The translations under genes were made by a program, and so were the position numbers. Shown here one piece after another: positions 10,536 through 22,343 of a stretch of DNA of 64,000 bases. The notes under the pieces were generated by a model that saw only the letters and a program-made list of their open reading frames with translations, ran no database searches and was not told the DNA's origin. The stretch's first letter is position 1; every line of letters starts with the position of its first letter. The DNA is from Plasmopara viticola. Lineage: Eukaryota; Oomycota; Peronosporomycetes; Peronosporales; Peronosporaceae. Location: NCBI GenBank assembly GCA_001695595.3, contig MBPM02000042.1:496001-560000 (forward strand), written 5' to 3'.

Positions 10536-11809
10536 CTACGCCTGGTAAGCGCCGTGTGTGGGCAACATCATTGGGCCTCCATCTTTCATACTGCACGGAT
10601 AACCAGTGAGCGGATGAAAGGCCATCCCATTGTATAATTAGCAACATACCTCTTAAAGTAATAGTAGAGGAAATCCGCCATCATTAGCATGTGGCCAATC
10701 TGTACGAGAATGACGGTATAGCCAACGTGCTGACCCGCGTCCTTTTCGCCAAGCTCGTGGTACGACGAGAACCAAAAGACCAAATGCATAAAGCTCCCGA
10801 ACGCCAGAGCGTACACAAAGTGTGAAATGCATGAATCGACCGCACCACCTCCCTGTTTAATTTCACCCAGATTTACATAACATATCAAAGTATATACTCA
10901 TGGCTAGTGTATAATAAAACGTACGCGTTTCTGAAACATAAACAATTGCGGTAGGATGGCAAACGCCTCAATGTATAGCGCAATCGTCCACGCAACGTCC
11001 GACAACCAATTACGGTTCAAATTTGGATGAATTAGCTAGATAATTAGCATGTAAAAGTCGATTAGCAATATTGTGGCAGAAAATATCAGTTACTACACGC
11101 ACCATGCCAAAGAAGATGCACGGTAATAGTATATACAGAGCGCCAAGTTCCGTGGGCACGTGGAGCCACCCAAACGTATCGTAGCGCAGCTCGTACGTTG
11201 AATTGAAGCGCGTAGTGACGAGGTAAATAACGCCGCAGCAGAGAATGAGCGCCATGATTTCCAAGAAGGTGTAAAGCCAATCACCACTGCGATCATAAGG
11301 CAGGTATCCTTGGTATCGTAAAATGGAGCTCAAACGGAAGAGAAACACGAATGCATAGAGCTCCAGAGTCTTAAGCGACAGGCCAGCTACCGACCGCTGC
11401 GAAAAGGCTTTGAAAATTAGAAAGACAAAGCCAAAAGCGCGTACGAATGAACCCATGGTCTGCACAAAGTCAAGTTTGCATACATGGAGCGTTAAAACAA
11501 ATTCAAGCGTAGAGTTTAGCACAAAGCCAACACCATTAGAAAGGAAAAGTCGCCGTCACTAAACAGATGGTAGCAGAAAAACACAACGACCAGAAAGCCC
11601 GACCATAAAGCAATGTTGCTCTTGTGCTTCGTTAGGAAGGCACTGGCGGTGGAAGAACAGCGATAGTGAGACAAAGGAGGTTCGTCAAAGAAGGGGGTAC
11701 GTACGCGCCGGCTGACTTGTCTTTGCTGCTTAAATCCATCATTTCTAATTGCTAGGATAGACTGCGTCTCTGCAATCAAAGCTTTAAACAACAAATGCAT
11801 ACGCGGCAT
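10536..11809 (-). CDS. ERD2-like (ER lumen retention receptor-like) membrane protein, five exons
   Basis: Exons by eye: 11809-11534, 11459-11103, 11035-10925, 10852-10650, 10590-10536, giving 333 residues. All four introns (59-74 nt) have GT-AG ends, and every join restores family sequence. Seven hydrophobic segments follow a basic N-terminal extension of about 90 residues that contains one further membrane span. Diagnostic blocks are GLSLKTLELYAFVFLFRL, LIHPNLNRNWLSDVAW, LYIEAFAILPQLFMF and the late DFLYYYFKSM segment. The extension and the LIHP block match the plant ERD2-like subfamily better than the 212-residue classical KDEL receptors. Classical receptors return escaped ER chaperones from Golgi to ER. 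The ERD2-like subfamily is less well understood, so ligand recognition here is unproven. The gene lies tail to tail with the FYVE gene. Confidence 0.85.
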
Positions 11810-11921
11810 CTTGTCGAAGATTTCTAGTCTTCTTTCTGGCCTAGGATTGGCTTAAATTGCCTGGTCGGAATTCATTATAATTGCCAACGCAGTGCCTGGA
11901 GAACTAGCGAGATGCTGTAAT

Positions 11922-11963
11922 TGGACTACGTAGATGGAGTTCTGGACTACGTAGATGGAGTTC
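11922..11963. repeat. Tandem pair of 21-bp units
   Basis: Two exact head-to-tail copies of a 21-base unit (starting TGGACTACGTAGATGG) sit about 110 bases upstream of the ERD2-like start codon. Each contains a TACGTA palindrome. They could be duplicated regulatory sites, but that is inferred only from the position. Confidence 0.8.
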
Positions 11964-12717
11964 TATGTTATGCAACGTGAAGTTCACACGGCAAAGAGGC
12001 GCAGACACCGCAAAGGTCTGTTGCTTGTCCAAAAAACAACTTTAGACTAAATGGTATACTTGCCTAGCTATTGATATTAAATATCGCTGCATATATACAT
12101 TCACTATGGTTAAGTCTTGATAATTGCGAGTCCCTCAGCATTAAAATAATGTCTACACGTGAACTTGACATTCAGTTAGAGCTAATAACTGTAAATCATC
12201 AGGGCTTCGTTATGCAAATAAGGTACGCTCAGATTGAGTAGGAGAGATGATAACAGAATGTCATCATATTCGACTGAATCGTGGATAATCAATTCCTCAT
12301 TGCGGTTTCTAAATCATATGTAACGTAGCAATAAAAAGCTACAAGAATCAAGTGTCGAAATGCTGATTCTTCTGGAAATGTTAGACTGCAGAACGCAAGT
12401 CGGCACCTCCCAAAGTGCCCAGCGCTTCTAGCCATCCCAAGGGACTTTCGCGTCGGGCTGATGGACCCAACATCCACAAGAGGGGCCTATTCTCGCCATT
12501 CAAATACGTTTGTACGGAAGACCCAAGCGTCGCACAGCTAAAAGCAACGTGAGTGGCAAATGTGGCTTTACGAGTAATGTCATGAGAAGAAAGTCAAAAA
12601 GAAAATGAAAAGTTGGGCAGAGCTCGCACGAATGACTGGCTGGAAATGACCGATAATGATTGGATAAGGTTAATTATCGCTATAGAAAGGTTATTCTTAT
12701 CTAAGTGGGTCGATATG
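11964..12717. other. Gene-poor AT-rich DNA
   Basis: No supported gene. Stops are dense in all frames. This is the start of an 8-kb gene-poor tract. Confidence 0.4.
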
Positions 12718-12772
12718 GGTTTGTTGGCGAGATCATAGTGGTAAGTTATCATCATGATCTCGCCAACAAACC
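12718..12772. repeat. Perfect 19-bp inverted repeat (hairpin)
   Basis: The arm at 12718-12736 (GGTTTGTTGGCGAGATCAT) is exactly complementary to 12754-12772, with a 17-base loop. The arms are more GC-rich than the surrounding DNA. It could be a small MITE, the fold-back of a decayed element, or a small-RNA precursor. Confidence 0.9.
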
Positions 12773-15700
12773 ACTGTCATGAACAAGACGTGCTGGTAGG
12801 TGCTGCGAGCATCATTACCATCGCAAACTGCTACTTCTTCGCTGGCATTCCTGACATTTGCTGAGTCCCTCTACATAAGAAAACTAAGTTCAGAACACCA
12901 AATAGAAATATCTTTTATGTCAAATCGTCTAAAACGCTAATTTAGTTAAAAGGTGGCAGCGGTGATTAGAAGCATTAATGTTTGCAAAGTTTAATTTGTT
13001 GATTCAGATGTAAATTCAGTCTATAAGACTGTGCGGGAGCCAAGAAATATTAAGTTTAATTGACATTAAGTTGACCCCACATGTTATATCGCTCATTTTA
13101 ATTTGGTGTGGACACATAAATAATTAAAAGAAAAATATAGCTGTAGGCAAACAAATTATAATGTTACATATTGCCGCTTTCTTGCTTCGACTCACATCAC
13201 TGTCATCCCGTATCTCACGGAGCTGTTGCTTCGGAGACATGAGCGCAAAGAGTATATTTTGATATGACATCTTGAACTGCGTGTGATGTTGCAACGAATC
13301 GTGCAAGTAGATGCATGCTTCCTTGCAGCCACTGTTTACAGTCAACTAGGACCTGGAAGCTTTAGGTCGATTGATCCGTATTAAAACCGTGGGAAATCAA
13401 TAGATAATTCGAGCCTTCAGAACAACATCAGCTGGACAAATTTTTGAAAATCGACATGGTACGGCGTACACAATATTACGTGATTGGAGGTGTTTGGTAC
13501 CTCGAACTATCTGATACACTCATTTGGCCAACTATTAACACTCTTTGCCAATAAGCCCAAGGAACGAAGTTCATTGGAACGGTGTTACAGCCAATATGTA
13601 TAAAACATGATGTTTATTTCTCGATGCATTTGTGTAGTTCAAGGTATCTAGAAATGTATCTGGATGCAAGCGGACGGTCATTTTAACACGTATTAATCAA
13701 CCAATTCCATGCTTAATTCCGGTAGTATGCACTTATTTGGTGTTTTTGTAGAAAGAAAATGGTCGCTGCAATGTGGTCTTTCTATTAACAAAGCCTTTGT
13801 AAGCTTGATAGCACCTCGTCCTATCTGATGATTTGTTTCGTCGTCAGCCTCTCCGATTTTGTATTCGTGCCTCGCAATTCTGCATCATTTCTTTTCGCGT
13901 TTATTTAGTGAAGCTGCTAAAGCTTCAGTAGTGTGAAACATTTGCTTTTAGGCCCACAACCAATTTAATTGCATCGTATCAGCTTGCGGCAAATCCTTTC
14001 TAGTAATCGTCGTTTGGGTCGGAATGTCTAGCTTACATTAAGTGTGTACCAAGCGCGACTTGCCACTCAGTTTTCTGACTCATGGTGTCGGCGCAGGATG
14101 CATTTATTTCTCTTATAGCTATTTTTTGCCTCGTGCTTCGCACAAAGAAAGCGTCACACCGTTTATCTCAAATTCACTGGGTGTTACCGTAGAAAGAGAC
14201 CACTTACTGGTACCAAACAAAACGTTTCATCCATTCGATGTGCTTTTTAGGATCAAAACACACTCTGTCGCTTTTTCTTAAGACCACCTAATTGGGTAAT
14301 GACGAGAGCGAATAAATTCTTAAAAACAGGCTTCTTGAATTTCTTTTGCCGATCCGAGAATACTAATCATCATGCCGTAGCTCCTTACTATGTCCTGTGC
14401 ATGTCAATGTCCTTCATCTTCATTCCACTAAAAATACTTCGTAGAAAAATTGTCGTAGAGTAATGTACTTTACAATCTAAAGTTCGTGCTAACAATATTT
14501 TTCGACAGAAATTACTGTTTAGGCTTTTCTTCTAACGAGAGTAAGAAAATAAACAGAATATTCATCAAAAGTTAGATGTACGAAAGAATTAAATTCATCG
14601 GTTTCGCAGCTTCATCTATCATCAAAAATTTTACGCACTACTGCTTCCTCAGCGACTGCTACGGACCCTCTACTTGTTTAACTTTGATGTGAAGCGAGGA
14701 CAATAGCGTTATAAGCTCGCGCGGAAGACAATGAAAACTTGAACTTCGGCGCAAAGGGTTCATCTACGTACCAGAATAGCACAATAAGTGCTGACGAGGA
14801 AGATAAAGTGGCAGATTTGCAGAAAGCATGTACGACACACGCATACGCGAGCAAAAATAATTTGAATGTTAAGCAGCAATTTTGTCGTCACGAGGGTCCA
14901 GAAAGTAGCAAATGTACTATACTTGAAGGTCGACAAGGCCTTACTAGTGCGTTAGCATACCTGATAGAATTTTTTTGCAAAGTACTGCAAGGTCTAGAGC
15001 TTCCCATAAAGTAAAATGGGTCTCAATTATTGACGGTAGTCACGAGAAGATAAAGAGTAAAGTACGGCAAATAATGAGCAATCCGGCCATACTTAACATT
15101 TTATATTATCGTGACTGCCATTAATACTTGCGAGAGCCTTATCGATAGCGTTGTGCGCCACGTAGATGAAACCATTTGTCGTTTGTAATGGCAGTGACCG
15201 GCTCCGCTGCTTTTCATCCCCAGCTTAAGCATCAAACAGGCAATAATCTTGTTCCAGTTTGTGACGACCGCTTAAAATTGTAAAAACAGCGCTTGAACTG
15301 ACACAAGTAGGCGAGATGAACTTCATCTATGTTTTCATCCAGCCGCACCACGCGGATGTCTTTGTCCAGCAAATTGCAAAAAGTACGACTACCTTGATGT
15401 TCATTTGGTGAGCCACGTTTTGAATCAAATATTTAGTACGCAATTTAAATAACATTTTGTATCTATATTATTAATTATGATAACGACGCGACTGTAGTTG
15501 GGAGCAAAATATTGTCTAACGTTAGATTTTTCACAAACACAAAAGGTATTGTCAAAGTCGAGGTGGTACAATTGTAGAATCTATTGGCCACCTGTTGCGT
15601 CTCATTTCCAGGTTCTGCCGCTCGGAGCTCGAAACTATAAAAGGTTCATCCAAAAGCTACATTCACGGTGTTGCTTGCTATCAGCTCAAATCTTAGTCTC

Positions 15701-18215
15701 GCGCAGCTTTGTGCCTTTTCTTCCTTATCGTCTTTGTACAGCTGCGGCAAATTTTAATCCGTTGCGCACCATACTTATCCTTAGCCTTCGTGTCCTCTTG
15801 AAGCAGTAGAGACGTCACGACCTAATACGACATTGGGGCAAACGGCTTTGAAACTGTGACCGGAAATGAACACGACTCGCTCAAACTTTTTAAAGCGCAA
15901 TTATTCTGTCGTCTTCACAAAATAGAGCGCCCACTGTGCTCAATTGCTTCACTAGCGTCATGATTATGCAAGTAAGGGTCATCATCAGCTTTACTTGATA
16001 TCGTTGTGGTAGAAACGTAGACAAAGAAAAAAATTGTTTATCATGCATTATGCCCATTTTCACTGATCATATCAACAACAGCAACATCTTTGAATCTTAC
16101 ATGCTAAAACCAATCGTTCGAATTGCCTTGCGAAAAATCTTACAGAACAGCGTGATTCAACTTTACTTCTCTCTCCATATTTCACCCCTCAAGCACCAAC
16201 TTCATCTTGAACCTTAACGCATGGAAGTAAGTTCTGTCAAGCCTTTCGATGCGAGCAATGAAGATATAAGAGGCTCCCAAGGCAAAGGGATAGTAGGAAT
16301 CGGTCTGGGAAGACGAGAGTTGGGACCATTGTTATAAGGAATTGACAAAAAGCAAAATTATTTGCTTGAGTTTTTTGCAAGCAATTTTCTACAGATTGTA
16401 CTCAATTTCGGTATCTGAAACTGAGACCTGTTAGCGAGCGACACGTCGTGGACTGATTAATTATTTATAACTTGAAATTTTGATTTGAACTTTTACGTAC
16501 GGATATAAATTCGTTAAGATCATTAGCCTTATGGCCCATATCTTTACGAAGACCATGGAGTTATTTAAAGACACTAACACAACGAGACATTCGAGAAAAT
16601 GAATTAGAGCCTGCAACCGGCACTAATCCTAGCCTTTTCAGATTCATGATGACCGCTCAGTGTTATTTTTGAGACACAAGATATCAGAATTCCGCCAAAG
16701 GCAGACACTAGGAGCGACTTCGGGCGACCGCGCTTGAAGATTAACAGCTCAATACTTTGTGAAGATAATACGTTGTCTGTTGCGTAAAGCTACTCGCATC
16801 AAAGTATACTTGGACTAGCCTGCTTCATCCAGGGTAATATATTTATGTTTGTGTTGATGAAGTGATCCATCAGAATGAATAACTTGGACTAACAATATAG
16901 TACTTGGTGTTTATCGTCGAAAAAGTATGTACAACTAAGTAGGCATTCACTATTACTTGAACGAGCAGTATAAGTATCTCCGTGCACATACTACGTGTGC
17001 CGCAACTAAATTCCTCGCCGAATGCGGCCTCCATAAGCAAGCTCTTCGATTTGATTACGCTGCTGGCAGGCTATTCGTAAGCACCTTTTGTTCGGCCTGC
17101 CTGACAACTCGGTAGGCAGCACTATTAATGTGATTTTTACTCACCGGTAAAGTAAAGGAATCATTTGGCGGCTACACTGGACACAGTTGACGCTATTCAA
17201 GCAAAGCTGCCATGTTCTGGCTTGTCCTTGAGTCTCTAAGGTAAAATGACCGAACCGAGACCTCCATCATATGGGCTGTTGCAAGAATGCCATACAACAA
17301 GTTAAACATGTCCACAATGAGCCATCCTCGGGGTGATAATCCGACTAAGCGACTAAAAGGAAGTGTCGCGTATGTGCGCGTTATTGGCAAAGCAATAAAA
17401 CGGCATGCTTCCAATTCTTGGGTTCTCCTCAAAAGGCTATATATGCCTATACAGGTTACACATTAGGTGAAGAGGTTTGCTAATCCTCGCGCTCCGCTAA
17501 ACACATAAGATTGTGAGTAGACTAATCAGTTTTACGAGTTGACCATAACGCTAATGGTATCAGGCGTTTACTTTGAGTGGTCAACCCGATTTAGAGCTCA
17601 GCCTGAAAAATTAACCTCACATGCAGTTCGCGCGGACGTGCGGCAGTCGATCCAACTGTAAAGTTTATAATCAACATGGCTAAAAGAACCAATCTTTTTC
17701 TAAAGTACCTTGAGACTATAGGAGCTGCAGCCTGATAGACAAGGCTGACCCCAACAGCAAACTCAAACGCGTTCACTCGGTCGCGCAGGAGCCACTACTT
17801 TGATTGAAAGGAGCGCAGATTTCAAGCATGAGCGACAGCATCCGACGTAAACCCAGCTAGCTATACTGGGTATGCTTTAAAGAGATGCATTTGCGGCCAT
17901 CAAAAAAGAGCTCGTAAGATGGCGCATTTATTCCGCTTTTTTAAAAATGTGAAGCCACTTGACCGGCTTCAGCAAGGCTGTTGAAGGCTTAAGGATCAAA
18001 CATCAGAAGCAACGAGGGCTTTTTAAGTAAGCCATGGCTTGTACACCGCACGATTGAGTGGCCCCGTACCTGTGCTCGAAGCTTACATGTCTAGCGCCTG
18101 GCTTGAAATTGTGGCGAAGGTCAAGCACCTCGAGGGTGGGCTAAAGTAGTTTTCTTGAATCCCGGACAAAGAAAAATTCGTCAAAGGTGGTAGGTTATCG
18201 AGTTGCAATATCGTG
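12773..18215. other. Gene-poor AT-rich DNA
   Basis: I see no gene that I would defend. Two minus-strand frames at 17591-17776 and 17193-17432 contain hydrophobic stretches (for example LVLLAMLIINFTVG) and might be pieces of one decayed membrane-protein gene, but no family is recognisable. Weak TATA-like words occur (for example TATAAAAG near 15637) without a convincing gene downstream. Confidence 0.35.
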
Positions 18216-18629
18216 ATGGCTCTACTAAATTTATACAGGCTCTTCAGCTATATCATGGCGGTGATAATGCTAGGAAATACCCAAGGGAATTCCTATATCG
18301 AATGCAAGCCACGCTCCCAACATCTTGCGACGCCGTGTATGGTTCTTAAGCAAAAGTCGTTGCGATGCCAGTGCTCGTGTATAGTCGCAAAGAACAAGGA
18401 CTGTTTAAACCAAGCTTCTGTGCGCCTCCGGAAAGTTCTTGTAGCACGCATAGGAAATAAGCGTGAAGCCGACGCCATGGCGTGCATCTACCAGATTGCA
18501 GCTTTCATTATAAGGCCTGTTGCTCAGAGATTAAAAAAATCTCTCAAGAGACGGTCACTTGCACCGTTCTTCGTTGATGAGCAATTTACATACCTCTTTG
18601 ACCGCTGCGCTAATGACTTGAAGTCCTGA
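18216..18629 (+). CDS. Possible small secreted protein
   Basis: A 137-codon frame from the ATG at 18216. The first 25 residues look like a signal peptide: a short N-region with one arginine, then hydrophobic YIMAVIMLG and a plausible cut after NTQG. The rest is basic with eight or more cysteines, including an RCQCSC cluster. No RxLR, dEER, LFLAK or other known oomycete effector motif is visible at the expected place. It lies in repeat-like DNA, and the frame may be fortuitous. Confidence 0.22.
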   Translation: MALLNLYRLFSYIMAVIMLGNTQGNSYIECKPRSQHLATPCMVLKQKSLRCQCSCIVAKNKDCLNQASVRLRKVLVARIGNKREADAMACIYQIAAFIIRPVAQRLKKSLKRRSLAPFFVDEQFTYLFDRCANDLKS

Positions 18630-20141
18630 ACTACTACGAGGGAAGCACATTGGGCTTGTAGCCTTTGATCTCGCCCTCTTCCCCCTGGTCCTCAATTTGG
18701 GCGCGTTCCTTGACAAGGGCATCCCAAGTGAGGATTTGCCATTAGAAACATAAGACTTTTCTGTCTTTTTGGGTAGCGCCTTTTGCATAGCAAAACGCGT
18801 CTGACGCACCGCTGTGCTGCGGAAGGCTGTGTTAGAGTGTTCCCCACCTTGAAATCTCTTGAACCGGCGCCACACCGTATGGGCAGACCGCAGCCTTGAA
18901 ATTGACGCTGCTTAAGGCACCTGAGATCAATATTGGTGCAGAGGTACGTCCAAAAGCCTCAGCAATCTGCTGACGAGTTGGCGTGGTCGTTCTTAATAGA
19001 TTCGGCTGACCGACAGCCTTCATTCTGCCGTTTGGTCATCGTTACGATTAATTGGATGGATAACTCACTGCTCTTTTATTGGTTGTAGTGCACGCCTTAG
19101 TAGGAAAAATGTAGTTCGCCGTCATTTATTGGTGCCCTATCGACAATTATACTGGTTTGCCCATTGAGGTATTTCGAAGGTAATGAAATGTAATGTATTA
19201 CGTTATCGCGTTGCCAAGTTATGCACGTGCTAGGCTCAGTCTGGCTAGTCCACGGCATAGAGTGGCGTCCGCATACGTCGGGTCTCGTTCGGCGGGCAAT
19301 GCAGCCAGCACCGAGGTCGTGAGGGTCTTCCATTATTCTGCTTAGCTCTGACTTGGTAAGAGCCCAGGTGGCGCCCGGTGCTGGAGATTGTCGCGTCGAG
19401 GGTGAGACTCGTTAGAGACCTGCAGATGCCCGAGAGCACCTGCCCGAAGCGCGCGAGCATTTAGCCCCCGCGCTTGGAAGGAGGGCGTCACCCCAACCTT
19501 TTTTTCGAAGGTACTGAAATGAAAATAGCAGAAAAAAGTAACATCATCAGCAGAATCGAAATAAATATTTGATACAAACGTCGATTCCTTCCTGCACGCC
19601 TCCTCTGTGCAAGGTGCTATGTGATCCGACGTCATCCAAAAAGGGATTCCATGTAGAACATATAACAGCGAAAATTTAACGTTTTGAAACGAAAATTGTA
19701 GGTCTTTTCATTGGAATTATCTGCAGAAGAATACATTGGCGGTCGTCAAAGTATTTGTTGAATAGACGTCCTTGAATTTTAACAAAAAATAAATGCGACG
19801 TCGGACCCAATGTAAAAATTTCTTTGCGACTTTAATTGTTTAAGATAGAAAATAATATCTTTTTAGTGTGTAACTCAATGAACTGCCAGTGAGACCTTTC
19901 GCCGAGAATTCGGCAAAAGCATTTAGCACATCGGAGTCTGGTTGATTTTGCATTTAAAAAAATGCTAACTTGTTTGATCCCATCACCCACTTGATCTTAC
20001 CCAAGGCAGTCGACGCCAACACATGTGCATTAATAGGCTCTTTCACTTCATTACCATCGGAGTTATGCAGAAACGAATGACGTGCAAGCATTCCAGGCAT
20101 TACTGGAGTGTATCCGCCACCCGCAACACTGCTCACTCGAT
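18630..20141. other. Gene-poor DNA with decayed frames
   Basis: Minus-strand frames at 18555-19023 contain a helix-turn-helix-like stretch (PTRQQIAEAFGRTS) and, after a shift, VWRRFKRFQGG, which could be the relic of a transposase N-terminus. A GC-rich patch at 19340-19500 includes TGGCGCCCGG, which resembles a retroelement primer-binding site, but no LTR pair could be matched. Confidence 0.25.
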
Positions 20142-22274
20142 TTAGTCAATCACGCCGTCATGCCCGGCGTCTTGTGCCAGCTTCCGCACGATTGCAATAT
20201 CATTCTCGCGATTAGATTGTGTCAAAATCGAGATCAAGTCTTTGTACATTTTCATTTCAAAACGCGGTGTAGCAGGCTGCTTGCCTCGATGTAACAATGT
20301 AAATATATGCAGAAATTCGTTGACTTCAGCTTCCGACTGACATCGCACCATCAAAGCGTGCAATTGCTGAGAGGAAAGTCGATAGCCTTCGCACTCCATA
20401 TTATACGCGACGTGCAATGTGCGCTCAACTAGTCCGATCTGCATCCCCAAATCAATCATTGACATGTACAAGCCTTCCGGAATTACCATATTCTCTTGGT
20501 TGAGTTCACGGAACATCGCAAAGCATACATCGATACCACTTGATCCGTAAAGAGCGTTCATAACATACTTAAAGAAGACGCTGTCTGTTTGAACACCATT
20601 GGTTGCCATGTCGCGTAAGACGGCTACAACAGCTTTCACGTCACCTTGAGATGCCTGGATAAATGCGACCGACGTAAACGCCTTGATATCAAAAACAATT
20701 TCGCGTTTTTTCATTGCATCGATCAGGGCGAACGCATCGCATACGACTTGCTGGCGCATGCAGATCGATAATAATGACGTAAAGACTTGCAGATTTGGTG
20801 CCAGTCCCCGCTCAATAAATGTATTCATGAGATCAAAAATTTCCTCGAATGACCGCTTACGATAATTTTCCACCATCTCAAGCATCGTTATGTGATCAGG
20901 CACAACAAGCGGATTGTCTAGCATGCGGGAGAAGAGCTCTTTAGCTTGGTCAAATCTGCCTGTGACAGCAAAACAACCGAGTGCGTCATTGTAATTTTCC
21001 ACCTGTAACATCCACGCGCCAGCTAGCTCTTGTTCAGTGACAAATACCTCCGCCAGCACTTCTTCCAAAAAGATCGGGTCCATATATTTGTGACAATAAC
21101 GAATCGCTGATCCAAACCCTGCACTACGGGCTAGACCTCGAGCTACCATATCACGAAAGACTGTTTTGAGCACGATAAAATCCTTTCTTGCAACGCATGC
21201 CTTCATTACGTTGATGTATATATTCTCATCAACTGGCAACACGGTATCCACAATACGTACTCTCTCTTTACCTTCACTATCCACGGCACCAATGTTCATG
21301 TCGTTTTCACACTCGAGCAGCCTCTTCCGTCTACTTTCCATCGTCGCGTAACAATGCAGGACCAGCGAATACTCTTTGTGCGCTATACAGCACTGAATTG
21401 CAGCCCCAAAACCTTTTTCGAGCTTAAGGTTCCGAATGTGCTGTAAATTGTCGGCACTTGTCCGCACGTTTCCTTCCACATAGTCTAGAAACGTACATAC
21501 AACTTTTCGAGGACTTTGTTTTACCTTCGCATTGGCTTTAAACAACGCCATAAAGCCTTGCTGCTGGAAATCCCTCGCTGCATCAAACTCTGGATGGCTA
21601 AAGTACGCTGTGGCCAAGTTGAGCACTTGCTTGTACTTTTTCTTTTGTGTCAACTTGGTCATGAAATGCCCGACGATTGACAGAGGAATCAAGGGTTCAC
21701 AGGAGCTTAAATTCGGCACTTCCTTTCGAATGTCTGCCCACAGTCCCTGATGATACAGGAGCAGCTCGTGTCCTGCCGTCATCATATTGATATTGGCGCA
21801 TCCATTGATTACTTCACATAGCACACGCGCCACAAAGTACGATCCATATCGCTTCTTTAGTTGATTCAATAGCGTAAACATCTCATTTGCATGAAACACT
21901 CGGGACGAACGTTGTCGTAAGACTGTAAACAATAAATCTGTCCAGACGGGTACACTTGCATTTTCACGTGTAAAATTGGCCACCAGTCCAAGCAACTCAG
22001 CAGCACCTTGTTCATCCCGCTTTTCAAATCGACTTCGTAATGCCACATTCCACGTACGCGAGTCGGTGACCGCCAAGAGTGCAATCTCGTCCTTGCGCCG
22101 CAACGCCCGACAGGCGAGTACAAATTTGTCGGAGGACGTTCGATTGGACAATAATACGCTTATACTCTTGTCATTGAACCGTAGTTGAGGCGGTCGATTG
22201 ACGTGCTGAGGCGTAGAGGAGCTAAAGAAACGAGTCTGCCGCGAGACCGCATGCCCGCACGCGCGGCGCAACAT
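20142..22274 (-). CDS. Mitochondrial pentatricopeptide-repeat (PPR) protein
   Basis: A single exon of 710 codons. The N-terminus (MLRRACGHAVSRQTRFFSSS) is a typical mitochondrial presequence, rich in arginine and serine without acidic residues. The body is helical, with 35-residue PPR-type repeats clearest from about residue 350 onward: DENIYINVMKACVARKD, YNDALGCFAVTGRFDQAKELFSRML, LQVFTSLLSICMRQQVVCDAFALIDAM, DIKAFTSVAFIQASQGDVKAV and DSVFFKYVMNALYGSSG. PPR proteins bind single-stranded organellar RNA and act in its processing, stability or translation. No SMR, DYW or nuclease domain is attached, so the specific RNA target is unknown. Its start codon lies only 69 bases from that of the divergent coronin gene. 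Confidence 0.87.
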   Translation of the reverse strand: MLRRACGHAVSRQTRFFSSSTPQHVNRPPQLRFNDKSISVLLSNRTSSDKFVLACRALRRKDEIALLAVTDSRTWNVALRSRFEKRDEQGAAELLGLVANFTRENASVPVWTDLLFTVLRQRSSRVFHANEMFTLLNQLKKRYGSYFVARVLCEVINGCANINMMTAGHELLLYHQGLWADIRKEVPNLSSCEPLIPLSIVGHFMTKLTQKKKYKQVLNLATAYFSHPEFDAARDFQQQGFMALFKANAKVKQSPRKVVCTFLDYVEGNVRTSADNLQHIRNLKLEKGFGAAIQCCIAHKEYSLVLHCYATMESRRKRLLECENDMNIGAVDSEGKERVRIVDTVLPVDENIYINVMKACVARKDFIVLKTVFRDMVARGLARSAGFGSAIRYCHKYMDPIFLEEVLAEVFVTEQELAGAWMLQVENYNDALGCFAVTGRFDQAKELFSRMLDNPLVVPDHITMLEMVENYRKRSFEEIFDLMNTFIERGLAPNLQVFTSLLSICMRQQVVCDAFALIDAMKKREIVFDIKAFTSVAFIQASQGDVKAVVAVLRDMATNGVQTDSVFFKYVMNALYGSSGIDVCFAMFRELNQENMVIPEGLYMSMIDLGMQIGLVERTLHVAYNMECEGYRLSSQQLHALMVRCQSEAEVNEFLHIFTLLHRGKQPATPRFEMKMYKDLISILTQSNRENDIAIVRKLAQDAGHDGVID

Positions 22275-22343
22275 CGATTCCTATGTGCACCACACAATTT
22301 ACGTTTACATTTGTTAACAAAGCTGACTCTACTCTTCTCGACC

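Noticed and set aside
17193..17776. Two hydrophobic minus-strand frames as a membrane-protein gene
   Set aside because: No convincing splice joins them and no family is recognisable, so they are mentioned only in the region description.
18555..19023. Helix-turn-helix-like frames suggesting a Tc1/mariner transposase
   Set aside because: Only a short HTH-like stretch is readable. No catalytic region or inverted repeats could be identified.
19340..19500. Primer-binding-site-like TGGCGCCCGG in a GC-rich patch, suggesting an LTR element
   Set aside because: No matching LTR pair, polypurine tract or retroelement coding sequence was found beside it.
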